Source: Chrysoperla carnea
Taxonomy: Eukaryota; Arthropoda; Insecta; Neuroptera; Chrysopidae
Direction of reading: 5' to 3'
DNA: 64,000 nt
Assembly (NCBI RefSeq): GCF_905475395.1
Contig: NC_058337.1
Span: 111,594,368 to 111,658,367 of the forward strand
The notes under the pieces were generated by a model, which saw only the letters and a list, made by a program, of their open reading frames with translations, searched no databases and was not told where the DNA came from. The position numbers were made by a program, and so were the translations under genes. Positions within the stretch are counted from its first letter, which is position 1. Each line of letters begins with the position of its first letter. Below are positions 13,501 through 25,142 of the stretch, piece after piece.

Positions 13501-16500
13501 CCTCTTATAGATATGATGGTACAGATTGTGCATTAATGTGTACTCCCCAAAAACAGGATCCCAATTATGTTCCAGATTTTAATGATTTCAAACAAGTTTT
13601 CCTTGATCGATATCAAAATGAATTTGGATTTGTATTATCTGAAAGAAATATTATTGTTGATGATATTCGTGTAAGAGGTATCGGTAAAACTTCAATATTA
13701 GATGAAAATCAGTTAGAATTGAGCCAAGCAGAACCAGTTATCGAGCATGTGAGTATTAGATATATTTAAACGATTGTGTATTTTTAATACCCCGCGTGGA
13801 TTTTATCTAGGGGAATAACGAACGATATCACAATAGCCGCCGTTTTTTATCCAAGTGTTTATATTTTACTCGAACATACTCTTACAATTATCTTATTTGA
13901 AATCATCCAATAATTGATAGGAGCTTACTTTTGTCCAACACACTCAGCCTGTATAAATAATCACCTAATTTAATTCGTCAACTTTAAGCCGTTCTTTTCT
14001 GTTTCTAGACTACAAACATATTCTTTGATACGAAATATGAAACAACAAATGTGTATTTACTGAAAAATTTATGTAGTGGACAAACGATACATGGCCCTGC
14101 TATAATTATGGATAATTTGAGCACAATATTAATTGAACCGAATTGTACAGCTGTTATTACAAAATATGGAGATATTAAAATTACAATTGGTAGCGATAAA
14201 ACACAAAAAATTGGCACTGAATGGGATTCAATTCAATTAAGTATATTTAGTCATCGTTTCATGAGCATAGCGGAACAAATGGGAAGGTAAAATATTCAAA
14301 TAAAAAAAATATTTTTTTAGTTTTTCCAAATGAGGCACAAAATGTATTTCATTTGCTAATATTAAGTGCGTATCAATAGAGCTAGGATAGAATATTTTTA
14401 ATAAAAATTCTCTAGGCGATACTTTACAAACTTTTTTTCAATCTATTCACGTTTTATTCGAGATACCACACAAATCGCTTCGAAATAAGATATTTATTCC
14501 TACATAATTTTAGGCGATATCCCCAAAACTGTGTACTAAATGGTTAAATAACCTGATTTTTTGGTCCAAAATAACCCTATATACCAAGTTTCATCAAATT
14601 CCGAAACAAAAAATTATTTTATGATTTTCTCGATTTGAAGTTCAATGAAATTAATAAATTTGTTTTCCTTTAAGGATTTTACAAAGGACATCAATTTCAA
14701 CAAATATTAAAGAACGTTTGGATTTTTCATGTGCATTATTTGGGCCCGATGGAGGTCTTGTCTCAAATGCTCCTCATATACCTGTTCACTTAGGTGCTAT
14801 GCAAGAAACTGTTCAATATCAATTACAAGTCTTCGGAAATGATGACAGCGATGGATTACACAATGGTGATGTGATTTTAAGCAATCATCCTAAAGCTGGT
14901 GGCTCACATTTACCAGATTTAACAGTGATTACACCAGTATTTTATGGGTAAAATATTTTTTTAAATTAGATTTAACGTATTTTTAAAATTAATAAATCTC
15001 TTAAGACCTTGCAATCCCTTCTGAAACAAGTCACAATAAAGTGGAAAATTTTCGTAAGTATATCTCAAGAAAATGGATTTTACTGTTTTTAGAAACATTG
15101 AAAAGCCTGTGTTCTTCGTCGCAAGTCGAGGACATCATGCAGATATTGGTGGTATCACACCTGGTTCAATGCCACCTCATTCTACATCATTATCACAAGA
15201 AGGCGCTAGTTTTAAAAGTTTTAAAATCGTTGACCGTGGTGTTTTTAAGGAAAAGGAATTAATTGATGAATTAATGAAACCTGGTTTAATTGAGGGATGT
15301 TCTGGATCCAGAAATATTTCCGACAATATATCTGATTTAAAAGCACAAATTGCTGCCAATAAAAAAGTAAGTACTTTGGTTTTCTATATATTATGTTGAA
15401 ATTCTTCATGATAGCAGTACCCCAGTATACATTCCAATTATTATTATTTTATTACTACTCTGCAATTTTCATTTCTAATTATTTCATAAAAAAATAAAAA
15501 TCGGAAGCTCTGCTAAACATAGACAATCTTAAATGTTTGTAAATATTAGGACAGTTTGTATCTATATGCTTGTAATTTTAAAATTTCTCTTTGGATTCGA
15601 ATAGGCCTTTTCACCGATTCACTTTTGTTTCCGGCTGTTACGCAAATTATTCCTGTTTAAAATTCAAATATATTTTATTTTCGTCAAACGACGATTTGAA
15701 AATGGCCTATTTGCAGTTTTCCAATAACTTGAAAAAGGTGAACTTTTAGTTCAGTAAAATAATACATTGTGGTGTGCAAAAGGTCGGGTAGTTTTGATTT
15801 TTGGATATGTTGTTAGTGTTGAGCCCATGACTTAAAATCCAAGTTTTCCACCTCGGGGTGCCAAGGCGCGCCGCGGGGCGCGCCACTTTTTAATGAAATA
15901 TCGAAAATTTGACCATTCCTAAGTGAAATCTCGCGAACGGTTTATTTTACAGAAAATATTATTTTAATAAATTAAAGGGTAATAAATTTGTGACAGTTTA
16001 AGCCCAACACCAGGTTTGTAGCGTAAATAATGGCTGAAATACAAACCTTCAAAATAAACCAATTTTTCAAAGATTTGTGAAAATCGTGATTTTTTAAAAA
16101 TATTTCCACAATATAATTGTTTAAATCAAACGCCGTATAAATTAATTGTGTTTGTTAGTTTATTTGCTATAAAAGAATAAAAGAAAGTATTAATAAAATT
16201 ATGAAAGAAAGAATGAAAAGTGTGTTTGTAGGAGTTATATATTAACATTTTTTTATCAATGAATGTCCTATTTAGTTAAAACAATACAGTACACTTTGGA
16301 AGTATTTGTTACAAATAACGATAACAGTATCTATTTAAAGTTTTCGCATTTTTGATGGGCCAGGATGGAAATGCTCAAGCTCTGCCTGATGCTCCTTGTT
16401 CTCTTCATCCAGTGGAAAATTTAACTCTCCTATATCTTCATGTTTAGAGTTATTTATTGACGCCAGCATGTCGTCTTCGTCTTCAAAGCTCCCCTCAAAC

Positions 16501-19340
16501 GGATTTATTTCCGAAACGTTTTCGCAAGATTCTCCTAGAGAACAGGTGCATAGAGAAGAACATATAAGACCAGCTTTACGGCAACCACATGAGTTCTTGC
16601 ACGCTTTCTTACAATTGCAAGATATCATTTTAAGAAGGGATTCAGGAGCTGCATCTCTGTCAATTTTGAGGGGAGAGAGCCCAAATCTGGTAGATACCCA
16701 GCCCCATTCAAGAGGGTTTTTCTCTTGACCTAGCCACTTCTGTATCTTAAAAATGATACTTTTAAGCAATAACCATGCACCAACATTCAGATCATTTTAA
16801 ACAACAAATCTGACAATAACATGACAATAGAATTAATTTGTTTTTACTAAACTACTAACACTCAGCTGATCAATTAATAATGCAGGTTTACCAACCTATA
16901 TCATTGATCCCAATTATCTTAGTTAATTTATTTTGAAGATCTATAATTCAGCCATTATTTACGCTACAAACCTGGTGTTGGGCTTAAACTGCCACAAATT
17001 TATTACCCTTTAATTTATTAAAATAATATTTTCTGTAAAATAAACCGTTCGCGAGATTTCACTTAGGAATGGTCAAATTTTCGATATTTCATTAAAAAGT
17101 GGCGTGCCCCGCGGCGCGCCTTGGCACCCCGAGGTGGAAAACTTGGATTTTAAGTCATGGGCTCAACACTAACAACATATCCAAAAATCAAAACTACCCG
17201 ACCTTTTGCACAGCAACCCCATATTTTCATACATATTTACTGGATTATTTACAATGCCCATAAACACCTAAAGTAGCTTTACTTGGTTCAAAAAATTCAC
17301 ATTTGACCGTTTCTGTCAAGGGTATTCGTGATATTAATTTATAAGCTTTTCTGAACAAGAATTAATTGACAATAAGCGGTCCTCATATTTTGCACACTCA
17401 ATTCCATCCAGCGCCTCCACTATTAGATATCATATTTAGAGGAAAAAAACTGCGTGCAAACCATTTTTTTAGTAATTCCAGAATACACGTATTGAGAACT
17501 CAAATATTAATTTCTTATCGAATATAGGGTATCGCTTTGGTATGCGAATTGATTGATATGTATGGATTGAATGTAGTCCAGGCATATATGGATTATATTC
17601 AAGAAAATGCAGAAATAGCTGTACGAAATATGTTACGTGAAATTGGAAAGAAAACTTATAGTACAAATCAAACTACGACATTACAAGCTATAGATTATCT
17701 TGACGATGGTTCACCGATTCAGCTGAAAGTTAATATAAATATTGAAGAGGGTTCAGCAGTGTGTGATTTCACGTAAGTATTTCTCTCTCCAATTACTATT
17801 ATTTACTCGGAATTTATTTTAAAAGGCTGTATAGCTAAACGGAATCTTCCCATGTTTAAAGAATAAAATAATTGACATCAAGAAGTTATTATCCACTGAA
17901 TCTAAAAATACTCAAAAATAAATTATTTTTCTAGGGGTTCTGGATACGAAGTTTGGGGTAATTGTAATGCTCCAAAAGCTATTACTTTATCAGCACTGAT
18001 ATATTGTTTACGATGTATGGTTGGCCATGATGTTCCTTTAAATCAAGTAAGTGAATTTTTTAGCTCAACTCCAGTGCAGTAGAAGTAGATATATCGAAAA
18101 TCAGTTTTTTAGCGGGGTCCTATAGGCGCACCCAGATTTTGACCCAAGGGGACAACTACCTTAGCCTACCTGTCCCCTTCGCAACGCCTATACGAGATTC
18201 TTCATTTGAAAATTTTTCGGAATGAAATATTTTTGTAAGCAAATAACTTTGTTCATTTTTCTGTAGGGCTGTTTGAAACCAGTTCAAGTAATAATTCCAA
18301 AAGGTAGTATATTAGATCCAAGTGACGATGCAGCTGTTGTAGGAGGAAACGTACAAACGTCACAGCGAATAGTCGATGTTGTTTTAAAGGCATTTAATGT
18401 TTGTGCGGCATCGCAAGGGTGTATGAACAATATAACATTCGGTGAAGATACTTGGGGATATTATGAAACTGTTGCTGGAGGCAGTGGTGCAGTATGTATT
18501 CAAATTTGGAAGTCACTAATATCACATAATTCTATTTGTGAGCCTCGATAGACAAATTAGAAAGTGAATCGAGCTAACACAAATGGAATTGTGTCATTTG
18601 TGTGATTATTGCAAATCTGAAGTATTTATAAAAATAATTTTAGGGTCCAAATTGGCACGGACGAGGTGGCGTACATACACACATGACAAATACAAGAATT
18701 ACAGACGCAGAAATATTAGAACGGCGTTATCCTGTAATTTTAAAACATTTCTCACTTCGAGAAAATTCTGGCGGAAATGGCCTCTATAAAGGCGGTGATG
18801 GTGTAGTCCGTGAATTAATATTCCGCCGAATTATAACTATTTCAATCTTAACAGAACGGCGAGTTTTTCAACCATATGGTTTAGAAGGTTAACTTTTTTT
18901 TCTACTATTTCGTTGCAAAAAATTTACTTTTGCCTTGTTCTTTTTAGGCGGAGAAAATGGAGAACGTGGAGTTAATTTACTTTTAAAAGAAAATGGCAGG
19001 ATAGTTAATTTAGGTCCAAAAAATGCTATAACTGCACAACCTGGGGTAAGTTCTTATTTTAAAGAGACAAAATATCTAAATACAAAAATTTGGTGTCATA
19101 CCTTCAATAAGATGGTATCTACTCTAGATAGTGTTTCTTTGTCTAGATTTTTAAAGTAATCGTTAACAGTTTATTTACATTTTTTTACAGGATACATTTA
19201 GGTTATTGACTCCGGGTGGAGGTGGTTATGGAAAAGTTTCAGATGTGAAACCATTTACCACAGTTGAAAAAACGATTGGAAAAGTATTTACTGAACGAGG
19301 AAGTGTTCTTGAATATCGCCGAGCACAAGAATCTGTATAA
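10570..19340 (+). CDS. OPLAH: 5-oxoprolinase (ATP-hydrolysing), complete
   Basis: 5-Oxoprolinase opens 5-oxo-L-proline to glutamate with ATP, a step of the cytosolic gamma-glutamyl (glutathione) cycle. Nineteen exons: 10570-10743, 10803-10994, 11062-11353, 11772-11973, 12041-12138, 12209-12362, 12429-12666, 12728-12938, 13127-13325, 13511-13748, 14009-14286, 14675-14947, 15093-15366, 17528-17772, 17935-18046, 18267-18491, 18644-18887, 18948-19045, 19191-19340. They give 1298 residues, the usual length (about 1290). The N-terminal HyuA-like half shows DRGGTFTDI (residue about 15), [50 protein letters not shown] and [11 protein letters not shown]. The HyuB-like half shows [41 protein letters not shown] and a C-terminal TPGGGGYG. 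Exon 7/8 splicing is the one uncertain joint. Intron 13 holds a transposon. AATAAA is at 19375. Confidence 0.95.
13385..13457. repeat. Small inverted repeat in OPLAH intron 9
   Basis: TTGCAAAATGAACGTG through TTTTTTGCAC (13385-13410) and GTGCAAAAAACATTCTATTTTGCA (13434-13457) are imperfect reverse complements about 25 bp long with a 23-bp spacer. It is probably a relic foldback insertion; it lies wholly within the intron. Confidence 0.5.
15773..17212. mobile_element. DNA transposon with 266-bp terminal inverted repeats, in OPLAH intron 13
   Basis: The element begins TGTGCAAAAGGTCGGGTAG at 15773 and ends with its reverse complement at 17212. The inverted repeats (15773-16038 and 16947-17212) have equal length and differ at only a few bases by eye (for example one in the GGCGCGCC-rich block and one in the AGTTTAAGCCC block), suggesting a young insertion. 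The repeats contain a GC-rich block (GGCGCGCCGCGGGGCGCGCC) in an otherwise A+T-rich region. Between them is a minus-strand fragment coding for a CXC motif. No transposase catalytic domain is visible, so it looks like a non-autonomous deletion derivative. The flanks show no clear target duplication (GG on the left, GC on the right). It sits between a valid donor (15367) and acceptor (17527), so OPLAH should still splice. Confidence 0.9.
16335..16769 (-). pseudogene. C-terminal fragment of a CXC-motif transposon protein
   Basis: A 144-codon open frame within the inverted-repeat element. Its middle contains [20 protein letters not shown], then a Cys-rich block ([20 protein letters not shown] followed by CSSLCTC), and an acidic C-terminus. 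The Cys pattern resembles the tesmin/TSO1 CXC motif that ends many transposon-derived insect proteins. That family link is from memory. A plausible splice acceptor (TTTTTAAG) inside the first codons suggests it was the last exon of a longer gene whose front is missing here. It does not belong to OPLAH, which runs on the other strand. Confidence 0.6.
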
Positions 19341-19374
19341 ATTTGTTGTTAATTTTTACTTTAAAATGTTGTTG

Positions 19375-19380
19375 AATAAA
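19375..19380 (+). terminator. Poly(A) signal AATAAA of OPLAH
   Basis: AATAAA lies 35 bases after the OPLAH stop codon and is followed by T-rich sequence, as expected of an insect cleavage/polyadenylation site. Confidence 0.6.
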
Positions 19381-20294
19381 TGAATATTTTTATATTTCAT
19401 GTTTTTACTATAATTTTAACCATTAACAAATGACAAGTGAAATTTACAAAATTTAGAAACTCTCGGCAAATGCAATTTTTTCTTGTAGCTATCTCCGAAC
19501 TAACTATTCATTAAATTACCTTTTAAATACAAACACACACATAGCGGCAAACTTAGAACATCACTTTTTTTGCGCCGCAGGTTAATAATGTGCTATGAAT
19601 TCGATGAAAGAACTTAACATATTAGAAATATGTCTTATATGAAAGTCGATCTAATTTCGTCTCCTGTACTAAAATTTAAAAAAAATTAAAAAAGTATGGT
19701 AAACTATATTGAATTTTATTTAACTTATTACAATACGGTTAATAGCATTTATGAAAAAAAATACGGCACGTCGTCAGTGAATATCGTGACAATTTACGCC
19801 TACCTTCAATTTTTTTAACGACTTTTTTTTGCTTATGGTACAATTACACATAACAAAATAGCACATTTGATAAACTGCGAGAATGGATAAACTTAAAAGA
19901 TAAGGGGCATGTATCTTGAAATATGACTTAGTATCTGAAACAAAGTATTAAATTATTTATTCACATGTACATTATAATGTACGAAACGCATGCGCAGCTT
20001 AAATATTTTATTTTAGCGCGCATTAAATCAGTAACATCAGTATCTTAAAGCTTGCTTAAAGTCTAAAAAGTGTTTTGATTGGCAAAATACTAATTTTGTT
20101 CAAAACAAAATTTTTTTGTTTTAAAAATCGTTCTAGAATGTGTTGTAATAAAAAAAGATAAAATATTTCTTAGCACCCAAATAAAAACTAATTGATTTGA
20201 TCTACCTTCTCTTCCAAAGAAAAATTTTTGTATAGATTTAAAACATCGGTACCTGTAAATATCGATTACACACCAACTGGTATTGGCTGTTGAT
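19381..20294. other. Intergenic region between convergent OPLAH and the Gly/Tyr-rich genes
   Basis: No supported exon. The segment separates the 3' ends of OPLAH (+) and the 95-residue Cys/Tyr/Gly-rich gene (-), so it should hold the 3' untranslated sequence of both. Nothing else is recognised. Confidence 0.4.
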
Positions 20295-20582
20295 TCAACA
20301 GCATCCCCCATAACCACCATATCCATGCCCATATCCATGATAAGGTGAATAACCGCAGCCACCACCGTATCCACAACCAGTTGAACAAGGATCACAATAA
20401 CAATACGAAGAGTATCCACGTTTGTAACAAGAGTCTACTCCATAACACATGGGTGAATACGCATAATATCTGGATCTTCGAGACCAAGTCCTATATGGAT
20501 ATCTTAACGAAAATTGATATCTGTCTCTATAGATTGGACCACATCTACTAAGTCTATGCCCTGATATACTAAAAATACACAT
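20295..20582 (-). CDS. Small Cys/Tyr/Gly/Arg-rich protein (95 aa), unknown
   Basis: A single open frame of 95 codons. The N-terminal half is Arg/Tyr-rich (for example RYPYRTWSRRSRYYAYSP). The C-terminal half is Cys/Gly/Tyr-rich and ends HGYGHGYGGYGGCC. There is no obvious signal peptide or membrane segment. The composition resembles structural proteins cross-linked through Cys and Tyr (eggshell, cuticle, keratin-associated or sperm-structure types); I do not recognise a specific family. It lies about 1.1 kb from the YGG-repeat gene on the same strand, which suggests one small cluster. The start at 20582 is the first in-frame ATG; an upstream exon cannot be excluded. Confidence 0.55.
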   Translation of the reverse strand: MCIFSISGHRLSRCGPIYRDRYQFSLRYPYRTWSRRSRYYAYSPMCYGVDSCYKRGYSSYCYCDPCSTGCGYGGGCGYSPYHGYGHGYGGYGGCC

Positions 20583-21690
20583 TTCTGTATTTCAATTTTA
20601 ATTTTAAATTGAGAACCTTTCTTTGTGAAACAAGATATGATATAATTGTGGTTTTCGTGTTGTTAAATTCTTAGAAACTTCTTCAAAATATGCATGAGTA
20701 CGCTGACTGCCTTCGATGAACTCTTCTAAAAATCCCAAACTCCCTCATTTCAAGAGAACGCATGCGCTAATTTTAGTTGTCCTATATAGATACAATTCTA
20801 CATTTGCGCAGACTGTATTTGGGTTAATTTTTCATAATTGACCAAAACAAGTATCCAGTTAAATTATCAAACCAATTATAAAAAATTCCAAATGTATCTT
20901 CTGCAAGGCGAATTCTCAGTTTTGATAACATGATTAATTTATACATTATATCTTATTAGAACTTTATTTAATAATCACAGAGGTTGGACTAGCTATTTTA
21001 CATTATATAGATATAAAACATAACTATTTAACATTTTTTCTGAGATAGAATGATTTTAAACACGAAAATTATCATTAGAAATAAAAGTGATTGCGCGTCA
21101 TTTTCCACGTTTCATTAACGCAAAAAAATAGAAAAAAAATGGACGTAGTATCCATGCTTGTGTTGGTGTAGATAGAAGTGTTATATCGAAAGTTTCTACG
21201 GTGTCGATTACTCAATATGACATCTTTTTGCTGGTAGACTATCATTTTCCTGTTACAAAATTAGGAGATTAAACAAACGTAATTGAATTATTTTGTTTTA
21301 TGGTAATATACTTTTAAGTTCAAGGGACAAACGGTATGAAACCTATCGCACCAAGATTTCATTTTCGAGTTTTTGTGGTTTTGTCACTTCTTTGTTTATT
21401 TATCTAGTGACAGACTATTTACATCTGATAGGATGGATATTTTATAAAGATTTTGACAGAATAAAACCTATCAAAAATCGAATACGGTGTATTAACCTGA
21501 CTTAATTTTGTACACTTTATGAAATTCGAAAAAATAAATTCGAATTTTTGTACTCATTTTTGGCCGATTATCAAATATTTACCCATTTAATTTCTTTCGT
21601 GCAATTCACAGTTTGCGCAAGTGCAAGCTTTTAATGGTATCTTTGCGAATGTGTATCTTTATAAATAGAGCTGAAGAAAATGCAAAACAA
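20583..21690. other. Spacer within the Gly/Tyr-rich cluster
   Basis: No supported coding region. The frame at 21293-21505 (+) has no recognisable domain. The stretch next to 20583 is presumably the promoter of the 95-residue gene. Confidence 0.4.
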
Positions 21691-21849
21691 TTATTGGGGC
21701 CCGATAACATACCGATATCCATAACACCCGCCATAACCTCCATAGCCACCATAACCGCCATAACCCCCATAGCCGCCATATCCGCCATAGCCGCCATAAC
21801 CCCCATAGCCGCCATAACCACAGCCCCCATAATATGGTACACACGACAT
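21691..21849 (-). CDS. YGG-repeat micro-protein (52 aa)
   Basis: The frame runs from ATG at 21849 to TAA at 21691. It begins MSCVPYYGGCGY, continues with ten uninterrupted Y-G-G triplets and ends GGCYGYRYVIGPQ. Two other minus-strand frames across the same repeat stay open as Met/Ala/Val- or Leu/Trp-rich peptides. This frame is preferred because it has the regular GGY composition, a start retained in the duplicated copy at 22250, and a Cys/Tyr make-up like the neighbouring 95-residue protein. No signal peptide is visible. Gly/Tyr-repeat peptides of this size occur as structural or antimicrobial products in invertebrates; function here is unknown. Confidence 0.6.
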   Translation of the reverse strand: MSCVPYYGGCGYGGYGGYGGYGGYGGYGGYGGYGGYGGYGGCYGYRYVIGPQ

Positions 21850-22205
21850 CCCGAGTTTTAAATTTTGTAAATTTTTTTATATCTTTTTTAAAATAATTTT
21901 TCTAAAATTGGTTTTGTACTTAAAATTTTGGTGACAATTTTTTTGGGTGTTTTTTTGTATACTGATTTATTTGTTTCAAGTTGCCATAGACTACTACGGT
22001 ATATCTAATAGTTCTCGGCCAACTTAGAAATCAAGAGTTGACTCTTGGATCATTGAAACGATACAAAATTAATTTAAGGCCGAAAATACACATTCTTTTA
22101 CATACATCCTGAGATAAATTTAACCAAATTATATGCCAATGCCAACTATAATAACGTCAATTCATATCTTTGTCCACAAAGCTAAAGAAAATGCCAAACG
22201 TTTAC

Positions 22206-22250
22206 TTACTTATAGCCGTAACATAATCCGTCATATGGTACACACGACAT
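22206..22250 (-). pseudogene. Duplicate of the YGG gene lacking its repeat tract
   Basis: The copy starts at the conserved ATG (22250) and reads MSCVPYDGLCYGYK before a stop at 22206. The first five residues match the 52-residue gene exactly and the C-Y-G-Y end is kept, but the whole (YGG)n tract between them is missing. A GTAAGT directly after the TATAA of the last codons could act as a splice donor, so a longer spliced product is possible, though no downstream exon is recognised. Most simply it is a dead copy. Confidence 0.5.
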
Positions 22251-24378
22251 TTTTGAAACTTTTGTTAATTTTTTAAAATAATTTTTCTAAATTTTATTTT
22301 TATTTTATACTTTAAATTTTATTCACAAATTTTTCGGTGTTTTTTATAAATTGATGTATTTGTTTTAAGTTGCCATACTACAGTATATCTAATAAGTCTT
22401 GGCCAACTGAGGAATCAAGAGTTAAATCTTGAATCTTTGACAGATTACAAAATTTTAAGGTCAAAAATACACATGCCTGTGCATACAGACTAGGAGACAA
22501 AAATCATTTGTTACAAGTATATGGCGATCTTTATTTGGTCGAATAACGTAATTATTGAAATATTAAGGAGGAATGCAAGTAGAATTTATAAGCATTCATA
22601 AATAAGGTGTAAATAATTTTTATATTCAAAAATGGCTTAAAGAATTCCAGTCTAAATGTTTGATGGAATTTGCAAACTGTTTGTATCCACCTTTCCCACT
22701 AGGTGTTACCTAGCTGTTACCTAGCGAACAATTTTTACGAAATTCAGGAAAATGGCGTATCGCTGTCAATTCCTTTTGGTATATAAAATCAAATTAAATA
22801 ATACAATGTATAAATCGTTAAAATGTATATATTGAAAAATTTAAACAAATAATAAATAAGTGCCTATAATTATAATATAATATGATTAATTAAAAATTTA
22901 ATAATTTTTTTGAGACCTATATTTTCACACATAAATATTTAGTAATAAATAATTAATTAATTTACTTCTATTTTTTATAAATTACATTGGGTTTTGTCAC
23001 ATTTAATATCACTAAAATTGTAAGATTTCAACAAAATAATTCATTTTAGTTTTTATTTTTATGATTTTTTTTTTTGTAAATTCTTTATTTATATATTTTA
23101 TTTCCATTTTTTAATTTATCTAATATTTTATTAATTGTGCACGATATATTTATAAATTATTTGTTATTAACAATGCTTTGGATTACAATGTTAAAATTCA
23201 TGAAAGAATTTGAGGGTTCAGGTGATTATTTTCGATTGAGCGAAGAGCTTATAGTTCGATTGGTGTTTGTACGCAACGTTTTTGCTCAAAAAGAACCCTG
23301 AACACAGATATAAAACATGTATGCTATACCCATTGAGCACTATTTAGTGCTCCTTTTCAATAGTTCCGAATCCAGAGCTTTCGCAGAAGGTAACCATAAC
23401 GCATTATTTATAGGTCTAGATAAATATTACCTAATCTAAAAATATCACCATTTAAAAAACGTGCTACATTCTTTTATAGTGGGTTCTTGGAATCTACCTA
23501 TGCCTTTAAAAAATTGGGGCTCAATTTTCTTAAATAAACTCAGTAATATCATTGCATAAGATAGGCCTTTTGTTTTAAGCATTATATACGTTTTACTTTA
23601 GGCTCATTTAGGCTTATGTTTTCGTTTTTGCGTCTTTGAACGTTTCGTCAATCTTGCTTGCAACGTAACTACGCACATAACAATCACGTTTACCACGCCA
23701 AGTTACTATTGTCACCTAAACACTTGTTAAAAGCGGATAAATATAATTCCGTAAATAAGCGTCCAAGAGACACATTTGTCTCCGTGACTCTTTAATTAAA
23801 ACCGTAAAAATTTTTCACTTTATCTTTGAATTACCCAGAAAAAGCTAGACAATAATAGATGTTGTATAGCAGTCCCATTATTTATAACAAATAAATTTAC
23901 AATATCTTACACATTTTAATTGTTTAATTAAAATCTACGTCAATTTTTATTTATTTAATTGCACACATATTTTATGTATAGGATTTTTATTTAGAAAATT
24001 TTTATGTAATCTTAACAATTGGTGCATTTTCTTATTAATTTATCAAAACAGAATTAACAACCATTGAAAGATTTTTTTTAAATTTAGGTAATCAATTAAA
24101 AATCATCTTATCAAAATTGGAAATACTAAAATAGAAACCAAAAACGATCTTTTTTATATTTGAGTTAATGCGTCGTATTTTCCATGATCGGTCCTATTTT
24201 TTATTAGTAAAAATTTTATAATTTATCCTCTTATTTGTCCTTATATGTAATTATAATTAATATTGTAATGTTTACGAATGAGATAAAAATAGTTTCGCAC
24301 TTTTAATTTGGCTTTTGGAGTAAAAAATACTTTTATTGATCTTATTAAAGTTTCTGATTCAAGTATTTCAAAAATTGG

Positions 24379-24457
24379 TAAATTTGCACTTTAGGGACCT
24401 TTCATAAAAATGCTTCTAGAATGCTTTTTTAAAAAACTTCACTAAAGTGCAAATTTA
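24379..24457. repeat. Short foldback with perfect 16-bp arms
   Basis: TAAATTTGCACTTTAG (24379-24394) and CTAAAGTGCAAATTTA (24442-24457) are exact reverse complements with a 47-bp spacer. The size suggests a deletion relic of a MITE or a stable hairpin. Confidence 0.6.
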
Positions 24458-24830
24458 ATCAAAATTTAAATTAATTCAATAGATCACATTATTAAAATTT
24501 AATACTTTGGCAACAATACAAGTCAAGTTTTTTTTAATCAGGCATACAAAGGTATAGTAATTTCATAATCATAATCCGATTTGCTGTTTATTGACAGACT
24601 TGTGATGTAGTGCTTTATGATTATGATTGACAGTTGAAAAAATATTAACACCTGCACCATTTCCAATGCAATAATTTCCCAATGTTTTTAAGTTTTTTTA
24701 ATCATTTTCAAAATGTATCAGTCACATAATTAATGATTATGTTTTTATAAATTAAACATCGTTGTTCCATTATTATGGTAAGTAATTAGACTGGGAATTA
24801 AATAGGTTATGTTAACACCGATTGACATTA

Positions 24831-25006
24831 TACTCATAGACATAGAGAATGTATTGGGAAATCTTCGAAATGAAAGCTGCAGAAGCAGCTCTAATTTTCG
24901 TCATTCGACTTTCCAAACCAATTTTAATTTCAAAGTAACGATATTACGAATTTAAATCATTTATCGATATTGCTCAGTTTTACATTCTCTGTATTTATGA
25001 CTATAG
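24831..25006. repeat. MITE-like element with ~22-bp inverted ends
   Basis: TACTCATAGACATAGAGAATGTA at the left matches, with a few differences, the reverse complement of TACATTCTCTGTATTTATGACTA at the right. About 175 bp in all. It directly adjoins another palindrome at 25009. Confidence 0.5.
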
Positions 25007-25008
25007 AT

Positions 25009-25142
25009 ATACTCCAAGCAAATTAGCAATTTATTTATCAGCATAGTAGAATTAGACTATTTTCTTTAAATTCTGTTAGTTTCTCAAAGAAACTGCTCGT
25101 TTGAGAATGTAAGTACCCAAATGTCTAATTTGCTTGAGTAAT
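25009..25142. repeat. MITE-like element with CAAGCAAATTAG inverted ends
   Basis: ATACTCCAAGCAAATTAGCA at the left and TCTAATTTGCTTGAGTAAT at the right are near-perfect reverse complements. An inner TTTCTCAAAGAAACTGCTCGTTTGAGAA stretch also folds. About 134 bp. Confidence 0.5.

Larger units (their letters stand above)
21641..22502. repeat. Tandem duplication of the YGG-gene unit
   Basis: Two diverged copies lie in direct tandem: about 21641-22119 and about 22154-22502. Shared landmarks are TATGGTACACACGACAT (21833 and 22234), AAAATAATTTTTCTAAA, TAAGTTGCCATA or a near match, TATATCTAATA, GGCCAACT and ATCAAGAGTT, and a downstream GAAAATGC(A/C)AAAC block. The second copy is about 130 bp shorter, mainly because the YGG-coding tract is absent. 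Confidence 0.8.

Noticed and set aside
16396-16728. Plus-strand Ser-rich 110-codon frame inside the inverted-repeat transposon
   Set aside because: It is the opposite strand of the CXC-motif frame and has no motif of its own.
21606-21844. Minus-strand Met/Ala/Val-rich and Leu/Trp-rich frames over the YGG repeat
   Set aside because: They are other frames of the same trinucleotide-like repeat. The YGG frame has the conserved MSCVP start shared with the duplicate and a composition like the neighbouring gene.
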